Assembly (NCBI GenBank): GCA_010365215.1
Contig: JAAFGT010000001.1
Location: forward strand, 62,001 to 126,000
From: Acidipila sp.
GTDB lineage: Bacteria > Acidobacteriota > Terriglobia > Acidiferrales > UBA7541
Length of the DNA: 64,000 nt
Direction of reading: 5' to 3'
The notes beneath the pieces were generated by a model. The model was not told where the DNA came from, did not search any database, and was given only the letters and a program-made list of their open reading frames with translations. The translations under genes were made by a program, and so were the position numbers. Below, piece by piece: positions 26,773-36,829 of the stretch (positions are counted from its first letter, which is position 1; each line of letters starts with the position of its first letter).

Positions 26773-29700
26773 ATGAGTTTCGATAAGCTCAAAGCTTTTG
26801 CGGTAGCGCTTGTTTTAGTCGTGATGCTTGTAGCAATCCCGGTGCGGGCGCAAGTATCAGGAGCGACCCTTTCTGGTGTAGTGACGGACCCGTCGAACTC
26901 GCCCGTCCCTGGCGCGACCCTCTCCATCAAGAGCGCGGGGACAGGAATCGCTCGCGACGTTACAACGGACGCCGACGGCTTTTACAGCGCGCCGAACCTT
27001 CCGCCTGGCGCCTATGAAATCACTACGTCGGCCGCGGGATTTTCCACCCAGGTACAGACCGGCGTGACTTTGACCGTCGGCGCTCAGCAGACTCTAAACT
27101 TCACGCTCAAGGTGGGCCAGGTTTCTGAAAAGATCGAAGTGTCCAGCGAAGTTTCGCAAGTCGAACTCACCTCGTCGACGATCAGCGAAACGGTCAACTC
27201 GACCACGGTTCGCGAACTGCCGCTGAATGGCCGCGACTGGACCTCCCTGGCGGTTCTCCAGCCGGGCGTGATCGGCATCCGAACCCAGATTGGGACCACC
27301 GGCACGGTAAACCGCGGCAATCGCGGCTTCGGAAATCAGTTGTCAGTAGCCGGCCATCGCCCCACCGAGAATAACTACCGGGTCAACGGAATCACCGTGA
27401 ATGACTACACCAACGGATCGCCGGGCAGCGTGCAGGGCGCGCAGTTGGGCGTCGATGCCATCCAGGAGTTTTCCGTGCTGACCGCCAACTACACGGCAGA
27501 GTACGGGCGAACTTCCGGCGGCGTGATCAACGCGGTTATGAAGTCAGGCACCAACGGATTTCACGGCGACGCTTACTGGTTTCTGCGCGACGAAGGCCTG
27601 GACGCGCGCAATTTCTTCGACCGGACCATCGCACCCTTCCATCGCAACCAGTTTGGAGCTTCCGCCGGCGGTCCCATCATCAAGGGCAAGACATTCATAT
27701 TCGGAGACTACGAAGGCATCCGCCAGACCAAAGGCTTGACCGGAAATGCGACCGTGCCGTCGGATGCGGCCCGCGGGATCGATGCCAGCGGAAACCCGAC
27801 AGTGGCATGCCTCGTTCCGTCGGGGGGCGGCGCTTGCGTACCATTACCGCTTGTCGGCCCCGGTGCGGCTCCCAATCCGGACCCGGTAACGCACATCGAC
27901 GCGGCAGTCTTGCCGTATCTGGCGTTCTTTCCCCGATCCCAGACGGGCATTCGAAATAACGGCAACACCGCAACCTTCTTTACTTCGCTGCCGCAGATTT
28001 ACACCGAAAACTACGCCACCGCCCGGGTTGACCACCATTTCTCCGAGAAAAACGATCTCGATGCTGTCTGGTTTTATGACAAGTCTCCCCAGTCCACGCC
28101 CGACCCCTATTTGCTTGCAACCCACCAGACCATCAGCGAAAGGTGGTTGGGCGGAATGGAATGGACGCACAGTTTCAGCTCCGCGCTCGTGAATATCGCC
28201 CGGATAGGCTACAACCGTACGGTTGGGCAGGTGGGGCAGCCCGGAGCGGCGCTCAGGCCAATCGCGGCGGATCCCAGTTTCGGCACGGGTATAGTTCCCA
28301 ACCGTCCGGGACCAATCATCAGCGGGGCTGGCCTGTCCGCCACCGTTCAGACTCTTGGCAACCAGTCGACCTTCCACCACGTCCAAAATTCCTTCCAAGG
28401 CTATGACGACGCGTTCTTGACTCGGGGCAACCACGCCTTGAAATTCGGATTTGCTGTAGAACGCCTTCAGAACAATACCCTGGCGGTCAGCAGACCAAAC
28501 GGAACTTTCAACTTCAAAGGTTTGCAGTCGTTCCTCACAAACCATCCCTCGAGCTTCACGATCGGAGATCCGAGATTCGAGACCGAGGTTTCCACACGAC
28601 TTACCATCCTGGGCGGATACTTACAGGATAACTGGCGCTTCCGGCCGAACTTAACGCTAAACCTGGGGATGCGCTATGAAATGTCGACGATTCCCACGCA
28701 AGCTCACGTTCCTTTCCATATCCTACAGAGCCTTACGACCCCGCCGGTGGACGTGTCGCGTCCCTGGCAGTCCAACCCCACGTTGCATAACTTTGAGCCG
28801 CGAGTCGGGTTTGCATGGGATCCGTTTAAGGACGGAAAGATGTCGGTCCGCGGTGGTTTTGGGATCTTCGATGTTCTTCCTGGCCCGTGGGTCATCAACC
28901 AGGAAATTTCCCAGGCTCCGCCCTTCACACTGAGCCTGGCCGCGAGCAATTTATCCGCGGGGGCATTTCCGAACTTGTCCGGGGTGACCATCAATAACAC
29001 CAGTGCCTTGGGCTATTTCCCCGAACAACATCCACACAGAAATTACGCCATGAACTGGAACTTGACGATTCAGCGCCAAATCGGCTCGACCATGACTGCG
29101 ACGATCGGCTATGTAGGTTCGCACACCCTGCACTCGCCCTTCACTACGGATACCAGCAACTCGGTGGGTCCACCACAAGTCATCCAAACCCCCGTGGGAA
29201 CGCTATGGCCTTGCGGACCGCACAGCACGACCGACCCGGTCACAATGATAGTCACAACGAATCCATGCCAGTCAGGGTTCTTGCCGAACGGCCAGCCCAG
29301 CACGGTGTTTAATCCTTTCGTCGGCCAGATTCGACCCACATTTTTTAGCACCAGCTCTCATTACCACGCCCTCGAGGCTCAGCTCGCCAAGAGGCTAAGC
29401 TACGGGTTTCAGGGACAAGCCAGCTACACCTGGGGGAAGTGCATCGACGCGGGCTCGAACGGGGACATCGGCGACCCGTATCAGAACTCGCCCTCCTCGC
29501 TCATTTTCTTTGCGCCCGGCAACCGGAACGGCCTGTGCGACTTCAACGTGGGTCACAATTTCGTCGCCAACCTGATCTGGCAAGCTCCCTCGCCCAAATT
29601 CGATTCATCGATTGTGAATCACGTTCTCGGTGGATGGGAATTTGGCGCGATTCTCACTGCCAGCACGGGGACACCGTTCGTTCTCGTAATGGACGGCGAT

Positions 29701-30204
29701 CCGATTAAAATCAAGAACGGCGATTCCGTGACCTACCCCAGCCGTTTGGCGGGTTGCAATCCCATCAACTCAAATTTTAAATCGAATAATTTGCAGTACG
29801 TAAACGTCAGTTGCTTTACGCCGCCCGTAGCGCCGGTCTCCATGGCCGCGCAGTGTGACCAATTGTCCTATAGCGGGGCCGCCGCACCTCCGCCGGCTGG
29901 TACCGTCTACTGCGCCAACCTCTACGGCAATGCCGGTCGCAACCAGTTGATCGGGCCCAAGGTTGTCAACCTGGACTTCTCTGTCTACAAAAACAACTAC
30001 TTTCCGCGGATTTCGGAAGGTTTCAACGTCCAGTTCCGTGCGGAAATGTTTAACGTCCTGAATCACGCCAATTTCCAATCTCCGCTTTGCGGCTCCTGCC
30101 AGACCATTTTCAACGAGGACGGGTCGCCATCCGGCGGAGGTTTCTTGAACAGCACGTCAACCGAGGCGCGTCAGATTCAGCTAAGCCTGAAGTTAATCTG
30201 GTAG
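26773..30204 (+). CDS. Oar-like TonB-dependent receptor with carboxypeptidase-regulatory domain
   Basis: Outer-membrane protein of 1143 residues typical of Acidobacteriota. Order: signal peptide (about 1-27, ending VRA-Q), a carboxypeptidase-regulatory-like beta-sandwich (about 33-115: ATLSGVVTDPSNSPVPGATL), a plug domain (about 130-260: RELPLNGRDW, GVINAVMKSGTNGFHGDAYW), then a 22-strand-type barrel with repeated aromatic-rich strands and the C-terminal aromatic (LKLIW) recognised by the BAM machine. It should import large or scarce nutrients with TonB energy. It follows the sugar-acid cluster, so a polysaccharide or sugar-acid source is possible but unproven. RBS GGAGGGG precedes ATG. Confidence 0.93.
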   Translation: MSFDKLKAFAVALVLVVMLVAIPVRAQVSGATLSGVVTDPSNSPVPGATLSIKSAGTGIARDVTTDADGFYSAPNLPPGAYEITTSAAGFSTQVQTGVTLTVGAQQTLNFTLKVGQVSEKIEVSSEVSQVELTSSTISETVNSTTVRELPLNGRDWTSLAVLQPGVIGIRTQIGTTGTVNRGNRGFGNQLSVAGHRPTENNYRVNGITVNDYTNGSPGSVQGAQLGVDAIQEFSVLTANYTAEYGRTSGGVINAVMKSGTNGFHGDAYWFLRDEGLDARNFFDRTIAPFHRNQFGASAGGPIIKGKTFIFGDYEGIRQTKGLTGNATVPSDAARGIDASGNPTVACLVPSGGGACVPLPLVGPGAAPNPDPVTHIDAAVLPYLAFFPRSQTGIRNNGNTATFFTSLPQIYTENYATARVDHHFSEKNDLDAVWFYDKSPQSTPDPYLLATHQTISERWLGGMEWTHSFSSALVNIARIGYNRTVGQVGQPGAALRPIAADPSFGTGIVPNRPGPIISGAGLSATVQTLGNQSTFHHVQNSFQGYDDAFLTRGNHALKFGFAVERLQNNTLAVSRPNGTFNFKGLQSFLTNHPSSFTIGDPRFETEVSTRLTILGGYLQDNWRFRPNLTLNLGMRYEMSTIPTQAHVPFHILQSLTTPPVDVSRPWQSNPTLHNFEPRVGFAWDPFKDGKMSVRGGFGIFDVLPGPWVINQEISQAPPFTLSLAASNLSAGAFPNLSGVTINNTSALGYFPEQHPHRNYAMNWNLTIQRQIGSTMTATIGYVGSHTLHSPFTTDTSNSVGPPQVIQTPVGTLWPCGPHSTTDPVTMIVTTNPCQSGFLPNGQPSTVFNPFVGQIRPTFFSTSSHYHALEAQLAKRLSYGFQGQASYTWGKCIDAGSNGDIGDPYQNSPSSLIFFAPGNRNGLCDFNVGHNFVANLIWQAPSPKFDSSIVNHVLGGWEFGAILTASTGTPFVLVMDGDPIKIKNGDSVTYPSRLAGCNPINSNFKSNNLQYVNVSCFTPPVAPVSMAAQCDQLSYSGAAAPPPAGTVYCANLYGNAGRNQLIGPKVVNLDFSVYKNNYFPRISEGFNVQFRAEMFNVLNHANFQSPLCGSCQTIFNEDGSPSGGGFLNSTSTEARQIQLSLKLIW

Positions 30205-30449
30205 CCCGCTAAGACATTATTGCCGCCCAAGCTGTGGCGCTGGTTGGTCACGGCCTGGGCGGCAATCCTTTTTTCTACCAAGTCACTTCGCCGGATTTCG
30301 CTCCTCCAGTCGCCGTTCCGTTACCGGGCAATGCGTGCGCATCATCGACGTTACTTTCCTCCGTGTGCCCTCTGGACTTTGAGCTAGACTCCATTCTGGA
30401 AACATCGCTAATCCGGCTGACGCGATCTGCCGCTCACGAGGGCCCTCCA

Positions 30450-31823
30450 ATGAAAACGTACGACGCGATTGTGATCGGCTCCGGCCAGGCAGGTAACCCG
30501 CTATCCCACAAGCTTGCCGACCACGGCTGGCACGTGGCGCTGGTGGAAATGGCGCAGCTTGGCGGCACCTGCATAAATACAGGCTGCACTCCCACCAAGA
30601 CGATGATGGCGAGCGCGCAGGTGGCGCACTACGTCCGCAACTCCCCGCGCTGGGGTGTGCGAACAGAAAACGTGAGTGTTGATCTTGCGGCCATCGTTGC
30701 GCGGAAAAACTATGTGGTGGAACAGTTCCGGTCGGGGCAGGAAAAGAAAGTAGCGGAGCGTCCCAATTTGAATCTCTATCGCGCCAAGGCGCGCTTCACG
30801 GGCCCGCATCGCATTGAGGCCGCAGGCCAGACGCTCGAAAGCGAGCACATTTTCATCAACGTTGGAACACGCCCGTCCATCCCGAAGATCGAAGGGCTGG
30901 AGAAGTCCGGTTATCTGACCAACGCCAGCATCATGGAGCTCAAGGAAGTTCCCAGTCATCTCGTCGTCCTCGGTGGCGGCTACATCGGAGTTGAATTTGG
31001 GCAGATGTTTCGCCGGTTCGGGAGTCGCGTCACCGTGGTGCATTCGAGCGCGCAAATCCTGGAGCGCGAAGACGCTGACGTAGCCGCCGAGCTGCTGAAA
31101 ATCCTGGAGGCGGAGGGGATAAAGTTCGTGCTCGACAGCCGCGTTACACAAGTTGAAAAAGCAGGCGGCAATATCCGCGTTACATACGACGGTGCGCAGG
31201 GTGAGTCGTCGATCAGCGGCACGCATTTGCTTGTAGCCACAGGAAGGACGCCCAACACAGATGGGCTCGCACTCGGGAACGCGGGCGTGGAGTGCGACGC
31301 GCATGGCTACATCAAGGTGAACACGCGCCTGGAGACCACTGCGCCCGGCATCTGGGCGCTGGGTGATTGCAAAGGCGGCCCGGCCTTCACGCACATTTCC
31401 TACAACGATCATCAGATCGTTTTTGCAAATCTGATGGAAGGCAAGAACCTGACCACAGAAAATCGTTATGTCCCCTATGCCGTTTTCACCGATCCGCAGC
31501 TTGGCAGGGTCGGCCTCACCGAAAAAGAGGCGCGGCAGAAGGGCTACAAATTGAAGATCGGGTGGCTGCCGATGAGTCACGTAGCTCGCGCGCTCGAGCG
31601 CGATGAAACGGCAGGCTCGATGAAGATTATTGTTGATGCCGCGGATGATCACATACTCGGCGCTTCGATTCTAGCCACGGAAGGCGGAGAGCTGGTGCAG
31701 CTACTCGGCGTGCTGGTGATGGCTGGGATTCCGTACACCCTGTTAAAAGGCGCGGTGTACATACACCCTACGCTGGCCGAGGGGTTCTTTGGGCTGATGG
31801 AATCGGTCCAGCCGGTTGACTGA
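30450..31823 (+). CDS. Mercuric reductase/lipoamide dehydrogenase-like flavoprotein
   Basis: FAD- and NAD(P)-dependent disulfide oxidoreductase of 457 residues. Seen: GSGQAGNPLSHKLADHGW (FAD), redox-active pair GGTCINTGC near residue 40, NAD site VLGGGYIGVEFGQ, ATGRTPN, GIWALGDC (FAD), and C-terminal IHPTLAEGF with the His-Glu dyad of the disulfide reductase family. ATG 30450 is chosen because FAD-domain alignment begins directly after it and GAGGG precedes. No mercury-binding Cys pair at the C-terminus and no mer genes nearby, so mercury reduction is unlikely; the partner substrate is unknown. The 245 bp before it show no gene. Confidence 0.88.
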   Translation: MKTYDAIVIGSGQAGNPLSHKLADHGWHVALVEMAQLGGTCINTGCTPTKTMMASAQVAHYVRNSPRWGVRTENVSVDLAAIVARKNYVVEQFRSGQEKKVAERPNLNLYRAKARFTGPHRIEAAGQTLESEHIFINVGTRPSIPKIEGLEKSGYLTNASIMELKEVPSHLVVLGGGYIGVEFGQMFRRFGSRVTVVHSSAQILEREDADVAAELLKILEAEGIKFVLDSRVTQVEKAGGNIRVTYDGAQGESSISGTHLLVATGRTPNTDGLALGNAGVECDAHGYIKVNTRLETTAPGIWALGDCKGGPAFTHISYNDHQIVFANLMEGKNLTTENRYVPYAVFTDPQLGRVGLTEKEARQKGYKLKIGWLPMSHVARALERDETAGSMKIIVDAADDHILGASILATEGGELVQLLGVLVMAGIPYTLLKGAVYIHPTLAEGFFGLMESVQPVD

Positions 31824-31870
31824 GTGTGGCGGGCATGATCCCAGACTGCAAAAACAGGCTGCGGCTCTGA

Positions 31871-33286
31871 TTAGTGCGAGATTTCTTCCAGCGCCAGGCC
31901 CGCGGTGCGCGGACCGAAGATGCCAATCGACAACACCACCATCAACATGCTTCCGGCGATAAATGCAAAGACGCCATTGGCCCCGAAATTCTGCAGGAAG
32001 AACGCAATCATGAAACTGGTGAGGATGGTGGAGAGCCGGCTCCAGGAATACACAAACCCGATGGCGCGAGCACGAATGCGGGTAGGGAAGAGTTCCGCCT
32101 GGTACGCGTGGTAGGAATAAGACAGAAGGTTGTTGGAAAGTGTGATCAACATTCCAAAAACAATCAGCATGCCGGGACGCGATTGCTGCGCGAATAGCAG
32201 CCCGAAAGACGCTGTGCCAATTGCGGCTGTGACGATCTGCCACTTGCGCTCGTACTTGTCGGCGAAGGCCAGGCAGAGCAACGGTCCAATCGGATACATA
32301 AACGCGATGATGGTGGAATATTGCAGGCTGTTGGCAACGTTGGCGCCTTTCGAGGCCATCAATGCGGGCACCCAATTACCAAATCCGTAGAAGCCGATGG
32401 TTTGAAAGAAATTGAATACCATCAGCATCCAGGTACGCCGGCGATAGGGCGGCACCCAGATTTCGGAAAACTTTCCGGTGCCGCCCGCCTCCGAAGCAGT
32501 TGGCACCGGTTCGCGGAGTGCATGGCCAAGCTCAGCCTCAACGCGGACTTCGATCCCGGCGATGGCCGCCCTGGCTTCATCGAACCTGCCCTGCTGAGCC
32601 AGCCAGCGCGGTGACTCCGGAATGCTGCGGCGGATGAACCACACCGCAATGGCCGCAGAGGCGCCGAGAATAACCACCCATCGCCAGCCGGGGATGCCCA
32701 GCGGCGCGTTCGGAATTAAAATCGAGGAAATTAATGCCAGCACGGGAATCGCTGCGAACTGAATCGACTGATTGACGGCGAATGCCCGCCCGCGAAGATC
32801 CCGAGGAGCGAGCTCGGAAATATAAGCATCAATGGTGACCAGTTCCACGCCAATGCCGATGCCGGCGATCAGCCTGCACAGATCAACGCCAACGCTGGTA
32901 TTTTGCATGCTCATGGCCAGGCTTGCGGCGGTATACCACAACAAAGAGATCGTGAAGATGGCGCGCCGTCCGAAGCGGTCGGCTACCGAGCCGAACACGA
33001 TCGTCCCTATAAACAGCCCGGCAAACGTTGCGGCGGCGAATGTAGCCTGGTCGGTGAGTCCGAATAGTCCTTTTGCGCCGGCGTGAAAAATTCCGCTGGA
33101 AAGCAAACCCGGGCTGAGGTAGGCGGTCTGAAAAAGGTCGTACATCTCGAAGAATCCGCCAAGCGAGAGAAGCGCGATGAGCCGCCAAAATACCCAGCAG
33201 GAAGGCAGGCGGTCAATACGCACTGTAATTTCCGCCGGAATGTTGGGGATAGTAGCTTGCGCGTTCTGCAGGTGAGTTTCGGTCAC
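31871..33286 (-). CDS. MFS transporter, sugar-porter/aromatic-acid type
   Basis: Inner-membrane transporter of 471 residues with 12 predicted helices. Seen: GGFFEMYDLFQTAYLSPGL, SVADRFGRRAIFTISLL (loop 2-3 signature), CRLIAGIGIGVELVTIDAYI, SELAPRDLRGRAFAVNQ, PESPRWLAQQGR (signature before the central loop) and the C-half AYQAELFPTRIRARAIGF. These are hallmarks of the sugar-porter and aromatic-acid:H+ symporter groups. The start is GTG 33286. It lies about 45 bp downstream of the Rieske oxygenase gene on the same strand, so it likely imports the oxygenase substrate. Confidence 0.9.
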   Translation of the reverse strand: MTETHLQNAQATIPNIPAEITVRIDRLPSCWVFWRLIALLSLGGFFEMYDLFQTAYLSPGLLSSGIFHAGAKGLFGLTDQATFAAATFAGLFIGTIVFGSVADRFGRRAIFTISLLWYTAASLAMSMQNTSVGVDLCRLIAGIGIGVELVTIDAYISELAPRDLRGRAFAVNQSIQFAAIPVLALISSILIPNAPLGIPGWRWVVILGASAAIAVWFIRRSIPESPRWLAQQGRFDEARAAIAGIEVRVEAELGHALREPVPTASEAGGTGKFSEIWVPPYRRRTWMLMVFNFFQTIGFYGFGNWVPALMASKGANVANSLQYSTIIAFMYPIGPLLCLAFADKYERKWQIVTAAIGTASFGLLFAQQSRPGMLIVFGMLITLSNNLLSYSYHAYQAELFPTRIRARAIGFVYSWSRLSTILTSFMIAFFLQNFGANGVFAFIAGSMLMVVLSIGIFGPRTAGLALEEISH

Positions 33287-33332
33287 GGTGTTTTATCCGG
33301 CAACGACTACGCCGCCAAACGCGCCTCGGGCA

Positions 33333-34412
33333 CTATTCGCGTGCCAGGAATTCGTGAAGCAATGAGTGGAAATGGTGAACGCCATTTTCGCGCCGCACCG
33401 AATAACGCCCGCGGTCATACGTGATGGATCTTAATCCGCGCTGCACGGCTTCGCACAGGCCGATGTCTTCCTGCTGCACCTGATGGCTGAACTCAATGGA
33501 GCGCCGCAGCCGCTCGCTGACCTCGGCCGAGTCCGTTTGCAGAGCGTACCACTCGAAGATAGTGAGTGTGCGCTCCTGCGAAATCGGGAGAACGAGGTTA
33601 ATCTGCAGATTGCCGGGATAAAAGTTCAACATCAGGTTTGGAAATACCCAAAGATAAAGCGCATCCTCGCCCGAGGTGTAAAGCCTTTCGCCATTTCCAG
33701 TGGATTCATTGCGCATGGGAGCATGCTGGCGGGACGAGTATCGCCGCGCAGTGGTGCGATAGTTGGCGTAGTCGATCTCGCGCATCAAGCCGGGATGGGC
33801 AATCGGGATGTGGTAGCCCTCGAGATGGTTATCGACGTAGACCTTCCAGTTGCATTCGATGACGTAGTCGCGCTTTTCCATTAGAGCCATCGCCGAGACC
33901 GTATCCCCGAAGCCCCAAGCCTCATCGAGAAAAGTTGAGAGTGGCGGCGAAGAGATTTCAAAATTGACGAAGGCGAAAGAGCCCCAGGTTTCCAGGCGCA
34001 AGGGGACCAGCCCAAATTCGCTGCGATCGAAAAACTCCATGCCATCGACGTCGGGCGTGCCGATCAACCGGCCGTCGAGTGTGTACGTCCAACCGTGATA
34101 TCCGCATTGAAACGTCTTGCGGCATCCCGCGCCTTCGGCTACCGGGCCGGCGCGGTGACGGCAGACATTGGAGAACGCGCGCAGGCGTCCTTCAAGGTCG
34201 CGGGCGACGATGATCGGCTCGCCATGAACATCTGCCGTAAAGTAGCTGCCGGGTTCCTGCAAGCGATCGGTGCGGCCGGCAAGCTGCCACGTACGATGGA
34301 ACACCTTGCGTTTTTCCTCCTGAAGAACCGCAGGATCGGTATAGAAGCGCGAGGCGAGAGTCCAGGCGCACTCAATTTTGGTATCGAATTCAGTTTCGGG
34401 CTGTTGGGCCAT
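33333..34412 (-). CDS. Rieske non-haem iron oxygenase, choline/carnitine monooxygenase-like
   Basis: Oxygenase alpha subunit of 359 residues. The Rieske [2Fe-2S] ligands are Cys84-x-His86 and Cys103-x2-His106. The catalytic iron ligands are His201 and His206 in NHLEGYHIPIAHPG. The residue that bridges the two centres, normally Asp three residues before the first His, is Glu198, as known for carnitine monooxygenase CntA. The string NWKVYVDNHLEGYH also resembles plant choline monooxygenase. This favours a quaternary-amine or N-alkyl substrate over an aromatic ring. No reductase component is adjacent. It is followed by an MFS gene and diverges from an SDR and aminotransferase operon. Confidence 0.9.
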   Translation of the reverse strand: MAQQPETEFDTKIECAWTLASRFYTDPAVLQEEKRKVFHRTWQLAGRTDRLQEPGSYFTADVHGEPIIVARDLEGRLRAFSNVCRHRAGPVAEGAGCRKTFQCGYHGWTYTLDGRLIGTPDVDGMEFFDRSEFGLVPLRLETWGSFAFVNFEISSPPLSTFLDEAWGFGDTVSAMALMEKRDYVIECNWKVYVDNHLEGYHIPIAHPGLMREIDYANYRTTARRYSSRQHAPMRNESTGNGERLYTSGEDALYLWVFPNLMLNFYPGNLQINLVLPISQERTLTIFEWYALQTDSAEVSERLRRSIEFSHQVQQEDIGLCEAVQRGLRSITYDRGRYSVRRENGVHHFHSLLHEFLARE

Positions 34413-34616
34413 GACTCGTTTTACCGCGGCTATAGTACACCGTTGTGGGAGACTGCCGAATGCCCACTTCGGAATTGTGCGGGTTCAGGGTTGCGCCGCA
34501 GCGACCTGGCGAGATAACGTGACACGCATGGTGCCGTTCACAAAGGTGGCCTCCACAAAGCCTGATTCAAAAACTCAACGGATGGAACTCAGCCTGGTGG
34601 CAGGAGCTTCGGCGCA

Positions 34617-35429
34617 ATGAACGCTCCGGCTGCACCGGAACAAGATCGCCCATCGATGCGGGAGTTCACCGGCGTGCTGGCGGGCAAGGTCGCGCTGGTC
34701 ACCGGCGCCGCGTCAGGGATTGGCCGGGCGACAGCCTTGTTGTTTGCGCGCGAAGGCGCGGCCGTAGTGGTTGTCGACAACAATGATGCTGGAGGACGGA
34801 CCGTTACGCGCGAAATTACGGCAGCGGGCGGCCGTGCCGTTTTTGAGTGTGCGGATGTTTCCAGCGCGGAGGATTGCGCTCGGGCGGTTGAGCGCACGCG
34901 TAGCGAGTATGGCGCGCTGCACGTGCTCTTCAACAACGCGGGAATCATTCGCCGGGCGTCCGTCGTGGAGTTAAGCGAAGCGGATTGGGATCGCGTGATG
35001 GCGGTGAATGTGAAATCTGTTTTTCTGCTTTCGCAGTGCGCCATTCCATGTATGGTGAGATCCGGCGGCGGTTCCATTATTAATACCGCCTCCGGTTGGG
35101 GGATCGCCACGGGGCCGCGCGCTGCTGCGTACTGCGCTTCGAAAGGCGCGGTCGTGTTGCTGACCAAAGCGATGGCCATCGATCACGGAGCGCAGAAGAT
35201 CCGCGTAAACTGTATTTGCCCCGGCGACACGGATACGGCGATGCTGCGCAGCGAGGCTCAGCAACTCGGCGAGAGTCCGGAAAACTTCCTTGCGGAAGCC
35301 GCGCACCGCCCGCTGGGACGGGTAGGGAAGCCGGAGGAAATTGCGCGAGCAGTTCTTTACCTGGCCAGCGACGCTTCTGCGTTTGTCACCGGCACGGCGC
35401 TTATTGTGGACGGCGGCGGGCTGGCCTGA
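34617..35429 (+). CDS. Short-chain dehydrogenase/reductase
   Basis: Classical SDR of 270 residues. Seen: GKVALVTGAASGIGRATALL, DNNDAGG after the second strand (Asp suggests NAD rather than NADP), FNNAGI, the catalytic Ser-Tyr-Lys in INTASGWGIATGPRAAAYCASK, and PGDTDT, YLASDASAFVTGTALIVDGG at the end. ATG 34617 has a distant AGGAG; ATG 34656 is an alternative. It begins the plus-strand run SDR, class III aminotransferase, ProC-like, DNA glycosylase and is divergent from the Rieske gene, so it may oxidise the hydroxylated product. Confidence 0.88.
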   Translation: MNAPAAPEQDRPSMREFTGVLAGKVALVTGAASGIGRATALLFAREGAAVVVVDNNDAGGRTVTREITAAGGRAVFECADVSSAEDCARAVERTRSEYGALHVLFNNAGIIRRASVVELSEADWDRVMAVNVKSVFLLSQCAIPCMVRSGGGSIINTASGWGIATGPRAAAYCASKGAVVLLTKAMAIDHGAQKIRVNCICPGDTDTAMLRSEAQQLGESPENFLAEAAHRPLGRVGKPEEIARAVLYLASDASAFVTGTALIVDGGGLA

Positions 35430-35485
35430 TCGTTAATCGTCAAAAGTAAACCCGGTTGGGTATCAGCGAGACAAAGGACCATATT

Positions 35486-36829
35486 TTGAGCGAAATCAGA
35501 ACTTCAACTCGAACGCGTTCGCAGGAGTGGTTCGCGCGAGCGCAGCGCAATCTGGTGGAGGGTGTGAACTCGCCTTCGCGTGGCAGCGCCGTATTTGCAA
35601 AGGGGCCTGTCGTGCTCGAGCGCGGCAAAGGGTCACGTGTATGGGATGTCGATGGAAACGAGTACGTCGATTTTCTAATGTCGTTCGGCGCGCTGATTCA
35701 TGGCCACGCTCATCCGCGAATCGTCTCCGCGGTCACCGAGGCGATCGCCACCGGCTCGCACTTCGCGTCGAGCACGCCGGCGGAGGCGGAAGCCGCCGAG
35801 CGCGTCTGTCGCATGGTGCCCACCGCGGAAACGGTGCGCTTCACCAACAGCGGCACGGAAGCGACCATGCTGGCGCTCCGTCTGGCCCGCGCGCACACCG
35901 GCCGCACGAAAGTTCTGAAATTCGAGGGGCACTATCACGGATGGTATGACCCATTCCTGCTGAACGCGCACGGCCATTCGCCGGAAGTGTTGGGAACGCC
36001 CGCGAACCCTGCACGGATTCCCGATTCAAAAGGGATCCCGGAAAGCACGTTTGCCGAAGTGGTTCTCGCGCCATGGAACGACGTTGAGGCGCTTGAACAG
36101 ATCATCCGACGGCACGGGCGCGAACTGGCTGCTGTTATCACCGAGCCGATCATGGCCAACATGGGTTGTATTTTGCCGCGAGCCGGCTACCTGCAGCGCA
36201 TGCAGGAACTCGCGCGAGAATACGGCGCTTTATTTATTCTTGACGAGGTGGTTACAGGTTTTCGCTATGCGCCCGGCGGCTGCCAGGAGCTATTTGGACT
36301 GAGGCCCGATCTTTCCACATTTGGGAAGGCGATGGGCGCCGGCTTTCCAGTGGGTGCGGTAGCCGGGCCGCGCGCCATTCTCGATCGTCTGCGCTGGGGC
36401 TCGGAGATGGTCTTGCACTACGGGACATTCAATGGCCACCGCTTGACGATGAAAGTAATCGCGGAGAATCTCGACCTGCTTACTGCGGATAACAACGCGG
36501 CGTACGGTCAGCTGGGCCGGATAGGCGACGCCGCGATCGGCGGCCTTCGCGACATTTTTGCACGCAACAAGGTAAGAGCCGTTGTGCAGGGGTTTGGTCC
36601 TATGTTTCAGATTTACTTTACCGACGCACCGGCGATTCACGACTATCGCGACTATTGCGCGCACGTCGACGCTGTGCGCTATTCCCGATTCATTTACGCG
36701 CTGCTTGACCGCGGCATTTATATGACGCCGTCAAATGGTCTGCATTGGATCATCACCACCGCGCACACAGAGGCCAATGTGGCGCAGTTACTCGCCGCAG
36801 CGAACTCGGCCTGCGTAGAAATGTCGTGA
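35486..36829 (+). CDS. Class III aminotransferase, glutamate-1-semialdehyde aminomutase-like
   Basis: PLP-dependent enzyme of 447 residues. Seen: SRGSAVFAKGPVVLERGKG, VWDVDGNEYVDFLMSFGALI, NSGTEATMLALRLARA, KFEGHYHGWYDPFL, FILDEVVTGFR with the PLP-binding Asp, and the Schiff-base Lys in STFGKAMGAGFP. It resembles glutamate-1-semialdehyde aminomutases, but the operon with an SDR and Rieske gene suggests a catabolic amino-group transfer rather than haem synthesis. TTG 35486 is chosen because AAAGGA lies seven bases upstream; TTG 35456 is an alternative. The stop overlaps the next start (GTGA). Confidence 0.88.
   Translation: MSEIRTSTRTRSQEWFARAQRNLVEGVNSPSRGSAVFAKGPVVLERGKGSRVWDVDGNEYVDFLMSFGALIHGHAHPRIVSAVTEAIATGSHFASSTPAEAEAAERVCRMVPTAETVRFTNSGTEATMLALRLARAHTGRTKVLKFEGHYHGWYDPFLLNAHGHSPEVLGTPANPARIPDSKGIPESTFAEVVLAPWNDVEALEQIIRRHGRELAAVITEPIMANMGCILPRAGYLQRMQELAREYGALFILDEVVTGFRYAPGGCQELFGLRPDLSTFGKAMGAGFPVGAVAGPRAILDRLRWGSEMVLHYGTFNGHRLTMKVIAENLDLLTADNNAAYGQLGRIGDAAIGGLRDIFARNKVRAVVQGFGPMFQIYFTDAPAIHDYRDYCAHVDAVRYSRFIYALLDRGIYMTPSNGLHWIITTAHTEANVAQLLAAANSACVEMS

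Noticed and set aside
30450-31823. True mercuric reductase (merA)
   Set aside because: No C-terminal Cys pair or N-terminal metal-binding domain and no mer genes nearby; kept as a general disulfide-reductase-like flavoprotein.
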